Assembly (NCBI GenBank): GCA_039519185.1
Contig: CM076848.1
Coordinates: 122,756,203-122,820,202, forward strand
From: Astragalus membranaceus
Lineage: Eukaryota; Streptophyta; Magnoliopsida; Fabales; Fabaceae
DNA: 64,000 bases
Direction: 5' to 3'
This document shows positions 44,640 through 55,514 of this stretch, piece by piece (position 1 is the first letter of the stretch; each line of letters opens with the position of its first letter). A model generated the notes under the pieces. It ran no database searches and had not been told where the DNA came from. It saw only the letters and a list, made by a program, of their open reading frames with translations. The position numbers and the translations under genes were made by a program.

Positions 44640-44975
44640 TTTAAACATAGTGGGAATGTTAGCAAAGGAATATCTCGACCCTTCCCTTCTACTGCTGGAA
44701 GGAGAGACAAAGTTTGTGGGAGTGTGGGCAAAGGAAGATTTCGACCTTTCCCTTCTACTGCTGGAAAGGGTGTCAAAGTCATTGGGAATGTTGGCGAATC
44801 CCAACCTTCCCCTTCTATTGCTGGCAAGACAAAAGTGTCTCGGCAAATAGCTAGCAGGAATGAGATTGAATCCCAACATTCCCCTTCTATTGCTGGCAAG
44901 ACAAGAGTGTCTCGGCAAATAGCTAGTGGGAATAGGATTGAATGCCGACCTTCCCCATCTATTGCTGGCAGATCT
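44640..44975 (+). repeat. In-frame minisatellite in CACTA 1 coding region
   Basis: The last two full units (44800-44943) are 72 bp each and encode 24 residues of the form PSPSIAGKTKVSRQIAS plus N(E/R)IE. Earlier units (from about 44680) are shorter and more diverged. The open frame runs 44724-45140 and ends with a Ulp1-gene-like segment (NPMEFISYLKIHAPNHMGSA). Unit lengths divisible by three suggest past coding selection. Confidence 0.6.
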
Positions 44976-45215
44976 TCTAATAATCCCATGGAGTTCATCA
45001 GTTATTTAAAAATCCATGCGCCAAACCACATGGGTAGTGCAACCATAATAGAGTCACTGATGGATAGAGAAATTTTTGGAGAGGAGCAAGCACTGACATT
45101 GAATAAAGAGGAACTCACAGTGGTATATGAGCACGAGTAGGCAACTGCGACTACTATTAGAGCATATATCAGGTACGTATCTATCTTATTATTTCACCTA
45201 TTGATGTTGTTGTTG

Positions 45216-45256
<41 letters not shown>

Positions 45257-45289
45257 TTAATTTGTATACATTTTAATTAAAAGTATTTG

Positions 45290-45380
45290 TACCATGAGAT
45301 ATTCGTCTCAATGGAACAAACACAAAGATTTGTGTTCTTATGGACCAAAAGTACTTTTCTACTTAACATCCCCCTGGATA
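45290..45380 (+). pseudogene. Exon piece of Ulp1-like gene left of G
   Basis: The frame reads NKHKDLCSYGPKVLFYLTSP up to the G target site. After G, from 54271, the same frame continues KTMSKEHIEKCKEQMEISK. G therefore inserted inside an exon. A microsatellite of att/gtt units (45207-45257) lies in the preceding intron. Confidence 0.55.
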
Positions 45381-47227
45381 TGTAATATCCGCAAAATAAT
45401 TAGTAGAATTATTTGGATATTAACCCAATTAAATTAATTTAGTACTCGACTGGTAAATTTATTGAGTGCTAAAATTATTTATTGGTGGTCATCGGATCGT
45501 TAACCGGATAATACGGACCAAGGAAGTTTCGGAATCGAAATAGGAGATTTCGATCAACATGGTAATTTGACCGCGTTACAATTATATATTAAATAAATAT
45601 ATATATATATGCGTATGTGTGTGTGTGTGTATAAGTGAATGAATTAATTAAAAAGGAAGAAAAGAAAGAAAGAATGCGAGAGAGATACAGAGAAGAGAAA
45701 AGAGAAAGAGGAAAGGGGTAAGGAGGAAGAAGAGGAAAAAGAGGAAAGCTACGCTCATCAAAACGACTTCCGTCCAACACGAAAAATGTTCAGCGCTACC
45801 TCCTCTTCGATTTGGTACCAATTTCGTGACGATCAACTCACTCTCTCTCATCTTGCCATTTTCGAAAATTTGAGGTAAATGAGGGATTTTGTTTGGGTTT
45901 CATTCTCCTTTTCCACAAATTGAAGGTTGGGTAGTTCAAGGAAGAGGTTGATTACTAGCTTGGAATGGAGGAATCAAAGTTTGATGGAGTTAGGGTTTGT
46001 AAACAAAATTTGGGGTTTTGTGAATAGTAGTTTTTGAGGTTGAGGAAGATGATGAATAGTGTCCGTGAAGAATTTCGGGGAATTTGGTATTCCGGTCGAA
46101 AGCGGTTTCGTGATCGAGCGGGAAGCTTTGGAAGCGGATTGGGTGTCGCCGGAGCGGGGAACGTTCGTGTGGTTACTCGGTGATTTCGAGGTCTCGGAGT
46201 CGGTTCACGCTTCAAGGGTGAGTTCTACTCACGTTTAGGATTTTATGTTTCGAATTATAAATTAACTGTTTTATCGCTTTCGCTGGACTGGAATATTTCT
46301 GGATATCGTCTGTTTCGGATTAGGAATCGATCGGAGCGAGTCTCGAGTTGTGTCGCGTCGAAATGGAATTTTTGGTGATGTGATTTCGAAAGATTTTGAC
46401 TTAAAAACCGTTAATTGGGAAATATGTCGCGTTTTGATAAAATCCGTTTTGAATGAGTTTTTGATTGACTTGAATGATTGTGTGACTTTGATTGGAATTG
46501 TTTTTATGGTTGTCAAATCTGTTTTCGATCGGAACAAAAATCGGAATTGAGCGGAATAGCGGATTTCGCGAAAATCGCAAAATTCTGCACTTGACAGGCC
46601 CCCTTTCTGCCTGTCCACGCGCCGTCTGCGCGCCGCGCGCTACTCACGCGCCACTGGGCAGAACTTGGCTGTTAACTCGCGCGCCGTTTGCGCGCCACGC
46701 GCCACTCGCGCGCCAGTTGGCAGAATTTTCAGCAAACAAACACTGTTTTTCGTTTCGCGATAACTTTTGATCCGGGAACCCGATTGAGGTGTTCTCAGGG
46801 GCGTTGGAAAGCTTATTCAAAGATCTATCTATTTATATAAATTAAATGGCATAATGGACTGTTTTTGAAGTTCTAAACTATTTCGAAAAACCGAATAATA
46901 GTACTCGTGTGCGGATATGTTTTATTAATAATAAAATGAACTAAGAGTCCTACGTGATATGGTACAACCGGCGCGGGATGAATATTATTTATTGTCTAAA
47001 CCGGTCTACGATTCACGATATATATATTATATCGACCACGGAAAACGGCCCGATGCGGGTGTTATGTTTGATATTGGTTTGAATGTAAATGAACTAAATG
47101 TTCATATGATTGTGGATATATATATTATATCGAGTTTGGGTGACGACCCATGTTGACATACTAGGCGGGGAAGTCATGAACCCTTACCCTAGGCTCTGGG
47201 CCATTAGGAAACACTATTGGTTATGGG

Positions 47228-47450
47228 GTTCGCCGGGATTAGCAAGTGGATTGCGGTCGGTGTTGTGTCAAAAGTTTGTGCTACGTTCATCGGGATTAGC
47301 AAGTGGATTGCGGTCGATGGTACGTAGAAAGGCCTAGGATATTAGTTCATCGGGATTAGCAAGTGGATTGCGGTCGGTGTCCTAATAGATCGAAGCCTTA
47401 TTGTGTGATACACCGGGATTAGCAAGTGGATTGCGGTCGGTGTTGTGTCA
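47228..47450. repeat. Hairpin array in LTR G
   Basis: Four units share cgggattagcaagtggattg followed by cggtcg. The inner stem is GCAA/TTGC. The outer stems include CACCG/CGGTG in one unit and CATCG/CGATG in another, a compensating pair. A CATCG/CGGTG unit pairs through a wobble. The 3' LTR carries the same array at 53639-53861. Confidence 0.8.
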
Positions 47451-47476
47451 AACCTTTAAAAATGTTTTAAAACCGA

Positions 47477-47503
47477 ACCGAGAGTGTTAGTAGGGGTCTC
47501 GGT
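47477..47503. promoter_or_regulatory. Conserved-position hairpin in LTR G
   Basis: ACCGAGA at 47477-47483 pairs with TCTCGGT at 47497-47503. It is identical to the stems in C and D although the surrounding LTRs differ greatly. Confidence 0.6.
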
Positions 47504-47856
47504 AGAACTCACTGAGATTGTATCTCACTGTTTATATTTTGTGGTTTTTACAGAGAAGCAAGGGAAAAAGAACAGGTGAAGAAGCACAGCTAGGTGGTGT
47601 GCTTATGAAGACGGTGAAGCCTTAGTTTTCATTGTTATTGTATTTCCCTTGAGATTTTGTATTTCCGATTGTATAACTTGTACCAGTAAAAGTTGTAAAA
47701 TCGTTTCCGCAATTTCTTGTTATTTGGATATTGGACTCTAGGTTATGAGCGGTTTTTATTTATGTTCAATATCTAAAACAGGAAAAATATCTCTGATTAT
47801 TTTATGATGGTACACTTGGGTATTTTTACTCGATAAAAATACCGGGGTGTTACAGT

Positions 47857-47868
47857 TGGTATCAGAGC
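47857..47868 (+). promoter_or_regulatory. Primer-binding site of element G (initiator tRNA-Met)
   Basis: TGGTATCAGAGC lies two bases inside the 5' LTR, an exact match to the common plant initiator tRNA-Met site. Its preservation contrasts with the decay of the coding region. Confidence 0.92.
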
Positions 47869-47997
47869 AGTTCGACCTAGTCGGACTTAGTTTAGGGTTG
47901 AGTCGATTCCTTGCTAGTCCTTTTTGTAATTACACTTGTGATGCTAAGAGACATTGAGCCTGATCAACTTAATACTTAGTGCATCATAAGCGGAATT

Positions 47998-49070
47998 ATG
48001 ACTGGATGATCAAGACGCAGTCCTCGACCAAAACCGGAATCTTCAATCGGTGCATCCTCAGGAAAGGTGACATGACGGTGGAAGAATACACTAAGCTTCG
48101 GATGATGAACGGAGAATGCAGAAGTATAAGACGGGCATAAGTGCTTTTATGATTTATGGTCTCAGTTCTTATACTGCTACCAATTATGTTGCCTTGGGGC
48201 AATCATCTAATGTCACCGAGGATGATCTCATAGGAAATATGGGAAAGGAAGGAAGGTAGTTGAATTATCAACTCTGAATGCAAAGTCCTAAAATAATTTC
48301 ATCAAAGGAAAAGCAGATGCAATTTTTTTTGATTCTCCAAAGGGTCAAGATATTCTAATTGTGGAAAGCAACACAATTTAGAAATAGTAGTATATGCGGA
48401 AGAGGGTCACTATGGTAAAAAGTGCCCTGCCAGGAAAAGTTCCAAGGAGTCATAAGCAGCTCCAAGGCAAGGACGAGTCAACACTTTGAATGCTTAGACA
48501 GTTACGAATGCTGACGGTATACTTAGAAGGATGGGAGTCCTATTCAATGACTCGATCAGTATATTATAAGATTCGGGTGCAACCTATTGCTGTAATTGCT
48601 GTATATCCCGATCGCATGTGAATCGGTTGGGATTAGCCTTATCATCGCTATCCGAGCCGATGACTATTTTAACTGCTGCTAAGGGTCGTGTCCAGACATA
48701 ATCTTTGTATAGGATTGTCTACTTGTCATAGGAGGCAGAGATTTCGTTGTAGAATTTATTGTTTGCCTATGAGAAGTGTGGACACCATTTTGGGTATGAA
48801 TTGGATGACTGCAAATCATGTTGCAATCGATTGTGTTAATCAACTATCAGCTTCGCTTCAGGAACAGTTGAATTGTCTAGGACAAATTTTGAAGCGGTTA
48901 CCCAGTTCACCTTAGACGGTCAATCTTCATTCCAAGATGCGGAAGCACATGTTAGTATGTTATCTGCATCCACTGGAACTAGTTTGGATTTGGCGAACGT
49001 TCAGGTCGTGAATGACTTTATGGATGTCTTCACAATGAAGTTTCTTCTGAACCTCCAGAGCGAGAAGTAG
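47998..49070 (+). pseudogene. Gag and protease remnants of G
   Basis: The region after the leader holds short gag-like frames. A degenerate zinc knuckle near 48357-48440 reads SNCGKQHN and GHYGKKC. A DSGAT protease motif at about 48570 is preceded by a stop. RSVDTILGMNWMTANHVAID (48770-48830) is the usual sequence after the protease. Many stops occur. Confidence 0.7.
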
Positions 49071-49074
49071 AGTT

Positions 49075-50282
49075 TACAGTAGAATTGATTCCTGGCACGG
49101 GATCAATATCTATTGTTTCTTATTGAAGGTTTTTTGAGAATTAAAGGAAATGGAGTCTCGACTTGAAGAGTCGGTGTTAAAGAATTTATTCGACTGAGTG
49201 CTGTTCTAGGGAGTACTCTGGTGTGATTAGTCAAAAGGAAATATATTGTAGCATGAGATTGTACATCGGTTATCGACAACTCAACAAAGTGACGATTAGG
49301 AATAAATATCCCTTGCCAAGGATAGACGTTTTACTTGAGCAATTTGAGGTGCTGCAGTGTTTCTAAAATTGATCTGAGGTCAGGACATCAACAAATAAAA
49401 GTTAGAGCCTTAGATATTCCGAAGACAGCTTTCCATACTAGGTATGGACATTATGTATTTGTAGTGGTGCCCTTCGGTTTGACTAACGCTCCGGCGGTAT
49501 TCGTGGATTACAGGAACCGAGTTTTTCATTCGTATTAGGATCTGTTGAAGTCGTTTTCATCGATGATATCTTGATGTGCTCGAAGACCATTGAGGAGCAT
49601 GTCCAACATCTCCTCATTGTTCTGAGTGTACTCCGAGAAAAGGAGTTGTACTTGAAACCTTCGAAGTGTGATTTTTGGGTGTCAGAGGTAAAGTCTTTGG
49701 GACATGTGATTCCCCAAGTCGGGAGTTTCTGTAGGTCCCAATGAGAAGGAAGCGGTGTTGAATGGGAGTGACCGACGTCAGCCGCAGAGATCAAAAGTTT
49801 CTGGGTCTAGCCGGTTACTATCAGAGATTTGTTGAAGGGTTCTCACAGTTAGATTTCCACTTACTCGACTAACTCGAAAGGGTCATCCGTTTACGTGGGA
49901 TGCTGATTGTGAAGAATGTCTTCAAGAATTGAAGGTTTGGTTGACTTCTGCTCCATTCCTGATTCTTCCGGATCCGTCTTTGCAATTCCAAACTTACGGC
50001 GATGTTTCTGGGAAGGGTTTAGGCGGTGTCCTTGTGCAGAATCAACAAGTGGTAGCCTGTGCATCCAGGCAATTGAAGACTCATGAGGAGAATTTTCCGA
50101 CTAATGATTTGGAATTGGCAGCTATTGTGTATGCACTGAAGATTTGGAGACGTTACTTGTATGGGTCTCGTTTCGAAGTCTTTAGTGATCGCAAAAGTTT
50201 AAAGTATCTGCTTGATCAGAAAGAACTGAATAGCAGGCAGAGAAATGTGTTGAGTTTCTGGAGGATTATGAATTTGTGCTGA
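49075..50282 (+). pseudogene. RT and RNase H remnants of G
   Basis: RT pieces are LRSGHQQIKVRALDIPKTAF, VVPFGLTNAPAVFVDYRNRV and, after a shift, FIDDILMCSKTIEEHVQHL. RNase H from 49929 reads PSLQFQTYGDVSGKGLGGVL, ACASRQLKTHEENFPTNDLE and VFSDRKSLKYLLDQKELN. Order and spacing are normal for a chromovirus, but no frame covers a whole domain. Confidence 0.8.
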
Positions 50283-50360
50283 TGTAGCATTCAAGAGAGG
50301 TCAGTGTTGTAACTGATGCACTGAGTAGGAAATCCATCCACATGACCGAGTTTATGATGC

Positions 50361-50700
50361 ATGAGATGGAATTACCAGAGTCTTTTTAGAGACTTAAATC
50401 TGAATTCAAGATCAAGGAGGAATCGGTTAGTGTTGAGCCATATGAGGATCTCTAGTTCCCTAAGGGATTCTATACGCTTAGCACAGGAAGTTGATGTGAA
50501 GCTACATTCACAAAAGGTATTTCCAGATTTTACTATGCATAGTGATGGAGTCAGTCGTGTCAACGGTAGAATCTGTGCGTCCGATGATGAGAACAATAAA
50601 AGGCAAGTGTTACAGGAAGCACACCGAAGTTTATATTCTGTTCCAGGGCGTACAGAATATAAAGCAGATGTATCAGTGGCGAGGTATTAGTTTGTTAACC
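50361..50700 (+). pseudogene. Integrase zinc-finger remnant of G
   Basis: The frame includes FTMHSDGVSRVNGRICASDD, VLQEAHRSLYSVPGRTEYK and VARY, which match the HHCC N-terminal part of chromovirus integrase. The finger is damaged and the following catalytic core and chromodomain are not recognisable. Confidence 0.7.
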
Positions 50701-51789
50701 TCTCCTTTGTGAAGGTTAACAAGGAGATAGTATTATGTGATTCCGTTTGACAAGCCAAACGTGAATACGAATATGAAAATGAGGTGTCTGTTGACTGTTT
50801 TTCACATTGCGAATAAGCACCAAATGATTAATTGATGGATCTGCTGCAAGGGACTGGAATTTCCGAAGTGAAGCTTGGCGTGCGGTGTAATAGTTTTGAA
50901 AAATCGTTTCTGTAAAAACCCGCATGCTAAAGTTAATTTTGGGAACGAATTAAGAGGTTAATAAAATCTGATTGAGGAAGAAAATCCTAGGAGGATTATT
51001 TAGGTTGAGGAGAAGTTCTCAACGCTATGGACTAATTTGGAAAGGAATCCAGTGTGTCGTTGATAAAAACCTCGTGATGAAGTTGCAATAGAGGAAAAAG
51101 AACTCTGAGTTCTGTTTGAAAGTTGTTTTGAGAACAACTGAGGTGGTTTTCATTACGTTCAATTTATTTGATGTCCCCGTGGGTTATTCCTACGTTTAAG
51201 ATAAACGTTTCTGGTAAATCCTCATCCCATCTTTTGAAGAGTTCTATCTCGAAATCCCAAGGGTGAGTCAGGAAGTTTCACAGACGACCTTTCCGTCACG
51301 CTTTTTCAATGTGTACGAGAACTGTTATGGATCTTAGAGGGTTTGTTGAGAACGTGTTTATTCCCTTCGAAGAAATTGTGGTTGTTTTTACCTTTGCCGA
51401 GGAGTACCAGTTTGTGGATCTCGTTTTCAACTTGTACGTCTAACAAGTGTATTGTATTAAACCCTTTGATTTAGATTAATCAAAGTTGGGGAGTAAACGA
51501 GGATAATTGGAATGAAGTTCGGAAGTGTTTTCAAACGCGGTGCCGAGCCTATGAAGGCGAATGATGAGTTTCTCGTGTTGATTTGTAACCAGAGAGTTCG
51601 TATCAAGGTAATAGTGGATCATGCTTAGAGATTGATGTGCCAACTTGGGAAGACTTTCTGCACTCATTTCGTTAATTCAGTAATGTTTTCCAGCAAAATT
51701 TGGACCTTTCTGAGAATGTCTGTTCTCGGTTAGTCAATCGTAAGACTTGACGAAATTTTGAGGACAAAATTCTTTTAAGTTGGGGAGAA
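50700..51789 (+). other. Degenerate 3' interior of G with PPT
   Basis: There is no recognisable domain. The last 180 or so bases match the remaining interior of element C. The PPT aagttggggaga (51778-51789) abuts the 3' LTR. A short inverted word gttaacctctcctttgtgaa / ggttaac lies at 50695-50720. Confidence 0.6.
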
Positions 51790-54265
51790 TGTAATATCCG
51801 CAAAATAATTAGTAGAATTATTTGGATATTAACCCAATTAAATTAATTTAGTACTCGACTGGTAAATTTATTGAGTGCTAAAATTATTTATTGGTGGTCA
51901 TCGGATCGTTAACCGGATAATACGGACCAAGAAAGTTTCGGAATCGAAATAGGAGATTTCGATCAACATGGTAATTTGACCGCGTTACAATTATATATTA
52001 AATAAATATATATATATATATGCGTATGTGTGTGTGTGTGTATAAGTGAATGAATTAATTAAAAAGGAAGAAAAGAAAGAAAGAATGCGAGAGAGATACA
52101 GAGAAGAGAAAAGAGAAAGAGGAAAGGGGTAAGGAGGAAGAAGAGGAAAAAGAGGAAAGCTACGCTCATCAAAACGACTTCCGTCCAACACGAAAAATGT
52201 TCAGCGCTACCTCCTCTTCGATTTGGTACCAATTTCGTGACGATCAACTCACTCTCTCTCATCTTGCCATTTTCGAAAATTTGAGGTAAATGAGGGATTT
52301 TGTTTGGGTTTCATTCTCCTTTTCCACAAATTGAAGGTTGGGTAGTTCAAGGAAGAGGTTGATTACTAGCTTGGAATGGAGGAATCAAAGTTTGATGGAG
52401 TTAGGGTTTGTAAACAAAATTTGGGGTTTTGTGAATAGTAGTTTTTGAGGTTGAGGAAGATGATGAATAGTGTCCGTGAAGAATTTCGGGGAATTTGGTA
52501 TTCCGGTCGAAAGCGGTTTCGTGATCGAGCGGGAAGCTTTGGAAGCGGATTGGGTGTCGCCGGAGCGGGGAACGTTCGTGTGGTTACTCGGTGATTTCGA
52601 GGTCTCGGAGTCGGTTCACGCTTCAAGGGTGAGTTCTACTCACGTTTAGGATTTTATGTTTCGAATTATAAATTAACTGTTTTATCGCTTTCGCTGGACT
52701 GGAATATTTCTGGATATCGTCTGTTTCGGATTAGGAATCGATCGGAGCGAGTCTCGAGTTGTGTCGCGTCGAAATGGAATTTTTGGTGATGTGATTTCGA
52801 AAGATTTTGACTTAAAAACCGTTAATTGGGAAATATGTCGCGTTTTGATAAAATCCGTTTTGAATGAGTTTTTGATTGACTTGAATGATTGTGTGACTTT
52901 GATTGGAATTGTTTTTATGGTTGTCAAATCTGTTTTCGATCGGAACAAAAATCGGAATTGAGCGGAATAGCGGATTTCGCGAAAATCGCAAAATTCTGCA
53001 CTTGACAGGCCCCCTTTCTGCCTGTCCACGCGCCGTCTGCGCGCCGCGCGCTACTCACGCGCCACTGGGCAGAACTTGGCTGTTAACTCGCGCGCCGTTT
53101 GCGCGCCACGCGCCACTCGCGCGCCAGTTGGCAGAATTTTCAGCAAACAAACACTGTTTTTCGTTTCGCGATAACTTTTGATCCGGGAACCCGATTGAGG
53201 TGTTCTCAGGGGCGTTGGAAAGCTTATTCAAAGATCTATCTATTTATATAAATTAAATGGCATAATGGACTGTTTTTGAAGTTCTAAACTATTTCGAAAA
53301 ACCGAATAATAGTACTCGTGTGCGGATATGTTTTATTAATAATAAAATGAACTAAGAGTCCTACGTGATATGGTACAACCGGCGCGGGATGAATATTATT
53401 TATTGTCTAAACCGGTCTACGATTCACGATATATATATTATATCGACCACGGAAAACGGCCCGATGCGGGTGTTATGTTTGATATTGGTTTGAATGTAAA
53501 TGAACTAAATGTTCATATGATTGTGGATATATATATTATATCGAGTTTGGGTGACGACCCATGTTGACATACTAGGCGGGGAAGTCATGAACCCTTACCC
53601 TAGGCTCTGGGCCATTAGGAAACACTATTGGTTATGGGGTTCGCCGGGATTAGCAAGTGGATTGCGGTCGGTGTTGTGTCAAAAGTTTGTGCTACGTTCA
53701 TCGGGATTAGCAAGTGGATTGCGGTCGATGGTACGTAGAAAGGCCTAGGATATTAGTTCATCGGGATTAGCAAGTGGATTGCGGTCGGTGTCCTAATAGA
53801 TCGAAGCCTTATTGTGTGATACACCGGGATTAGCAAGTGGATTGCGGTCGGTGTTGTGTCAAACCTTTAAAAATGTTTTAAAACCGAACCGAGAGTGTTA
53901 GTAGGGGTCTCGGTAGAACTCACTGAGATTGTATCTCACTGTTTATATTTTGTGGTTTTTACAGAGAAGCAAGGGAAAAAGAACAGGTGAAGAAGCACAG
54001 CTAGGTGGTGTGCTTATGAAGACGGTGAAGCCTTAGTTTTCATTGTTATTGTATTTCCCTTGAGATTTTGTATTTCCGATTGTATAACTTGTACCAGTAA
54101 AAGTTGTAAAATCGTTTCCGCAATTTCTTGTTATTTGGATATTGGACTCTAGGTTATGAGCGGTTTTTATTTATGTTCAATATCTAAAACAGGAAAAATA
54201 TCTCTGATTATTTTATGATGGTACACTTGGGTATTTTTACTCGATAAAAATACCGGGGTGTTACA
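51790..54265 (+). repeat. 3' LTR of element G
   Basis: This copy is identical to the 5' LTR except for one base near 51931 and one extra TA unit near 52010. It has the same TGTAATATCC start and TGTTACA end. Confidence 0.97.
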
Positions 54266-54270
54266 GGATA

Positions 54271-55160
54271 AAACAATGTCAAAAGAACATATAGAAAAAT
54301 GCAAGGAACAAATGGAAATAAGCAAGGTAGAGGTTAAAGCCAATATCGATCGACGCTAGGCGCTAGCACATCAATTAAGCTGTGATACTTTGTTTTTGGC
54401 ATCCATCAACTTAGGGTGAGTAATTTAATCTATATATATCAATTGTATATAACATGTAATTGTGAAATATTTGTCATTAATTTGATTATTAAAAAGTTTT
54501 ATAGGATCCATTGGATATTGTTGGCGGTTGATCCCAAAAGAGATGTGATTTTCTATTTGGATTCACTGCAAGGTCATTACAACAACTACCCCAAGTTGGT
54601 GGGAGTATTTAATAGGCGTGTATTAGATCCCTCGCATATTTCATAATTTAAATTATGTATGTACTTCGATTAATATAGTTATAGATATGATGTTATTTCA
54701 GTGCTTTGACAACTTATTAGGGATTGCGTGATGTTAGGACTGCGTACAGAAAATCATCATCTTCTACAAAATGGATAGCAATAAGGGTAAGTTTATAATC
54801 AATATTCTTATGCATATGTAATTAATTAAATGTAATAACTAAGTAATATTTTGTTTTATAGAGTCCCAAACAACCAAACGGCAATGATTGCAGGTACTAC
54901 GTAATGAAGTTTATGAAGGACATCATCACTCACAACCAAATGGAAATCCCAATCCATGTATGTAATTTGATAGTTTGATTTTTGACAACTAATTCAATAT
55001 CTAATTGATATTGATATAATTCTAAGCTCATTTTATTTTATTTTTTTAGTATTTTCCTAAATATGTGTGTGGAGCTCAATTTTCTGATGAGGAACTTCCT
55101 GAGCTCAAAGGAGAGTGGTGTTGTCATGTTGTCGGTTTGATTCATGCAAATCAAAATTGA
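54271..55160 (+). pseudogene. Ulp1-like cysteine protease exons of CACTA 1
   Basis: The exons are bounded by GT/AG-like sites at about 54271-54414, 54505-54605, 54735-54786, 54862-54957 and 55050-55160. They encode MSKEHIEKCKEQMEISK, CDTLFLASINLG, then RIHWMLLAVDPKRDVIFYLD, with the catalytic His and a candidate Asp. SSSTKWIAIR, PKQPNGNDCRYYVMKFMKDI (catalytic Cys, with the usual following Gly changed to Arg) and ELPELKGEWCCHVVGLIHAN follow, then a stop. This is the C-terminal peptidase C48 (Ulp1) fold often carried by plant DNA transposons; family members cleave SUMO-like conjugates. An in-frame stop near 54350 indicates decay. Confidence 0.75.
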
Positions 55161-55274
55161 TGTAATTTTTTTTGGATATCCTATTTTTGTAGTACCTCAT
55201 ATTTGATATGTTGTAATTTTTGTTGATCTTTTGGTTCATGAGGATTTATGTAATTTTTGTTGGCACATATGTTG

Positions 55275-55278
<4 letters not shown>

Positions 55279-55342
<64 letters not shown>
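55279..55342. repeat. TA microsatellite in CACTA 1
   Basis: A TA run of about 64 bases lies downstream of the Ulp1 stop. Open frames through it are artefacts. Confidence 0.95.
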
Positions 55343-55348
<6 letters not shown>

Positions 55349-55514
55349 TGGATTTATAAATTAGTTGGAATTTGATTTGAAATTGGTTTTTGATTTGGAA
55401 TTTCATTTGGAAGTTTGTTTTGGGTTGCTGGTTGTTGGTTGATGAATATGAGCAGGGAGCTGGGAATTGGTAATAGAAAAGAAACAAAAATAAAAATCTT
55501 TAAAAAAAATAAGC

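Larger units (their letters stand above)
45381..47854 (+). repeat. 5' LTR of element G
   Basis: Starts TGTAATATCC and ends GGGTGTTACA. In order it has an AT-rich start, TA/GT microsatellites (45596-45630), a purine-rich tract (45645-45755), gcgcgcc-rich words (46612-46710), the segment cgataacttttgatccggg (46760-46778), a hairpin array (47228-47450), a hairpin (47477-47503), a cactgagattgtatctcac inverted repeat and an AT-rich end. Confidence 0.97.
45381..54265 (+). mobile_element. Young chromovirus-type element G, TSD GGATA
   Basis: This 8885-bp element is flanked by GGATA at 45376-45380 and 54266-54270. Its LTRs of 2474 and 2476 bp differ, by eye, at one substitution (ggaagt against gaaagt) and one TA unit. 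PBS and PPT are intact. The interior (3.9 kb) has recognisable gag, protease, RT, RNase H and integrase-zinc-finger remnants full of stops and frameshifts, and no integrase core. It must have moved with proteins supplied in trans. Confidence 0.95.

Noticed and set aside
47857..47868. tRNA gene at tggtatcagagc sites
   Set aside because: Only the tRNA-complementary primer site is present, with no tRNA body or anticodon arm.
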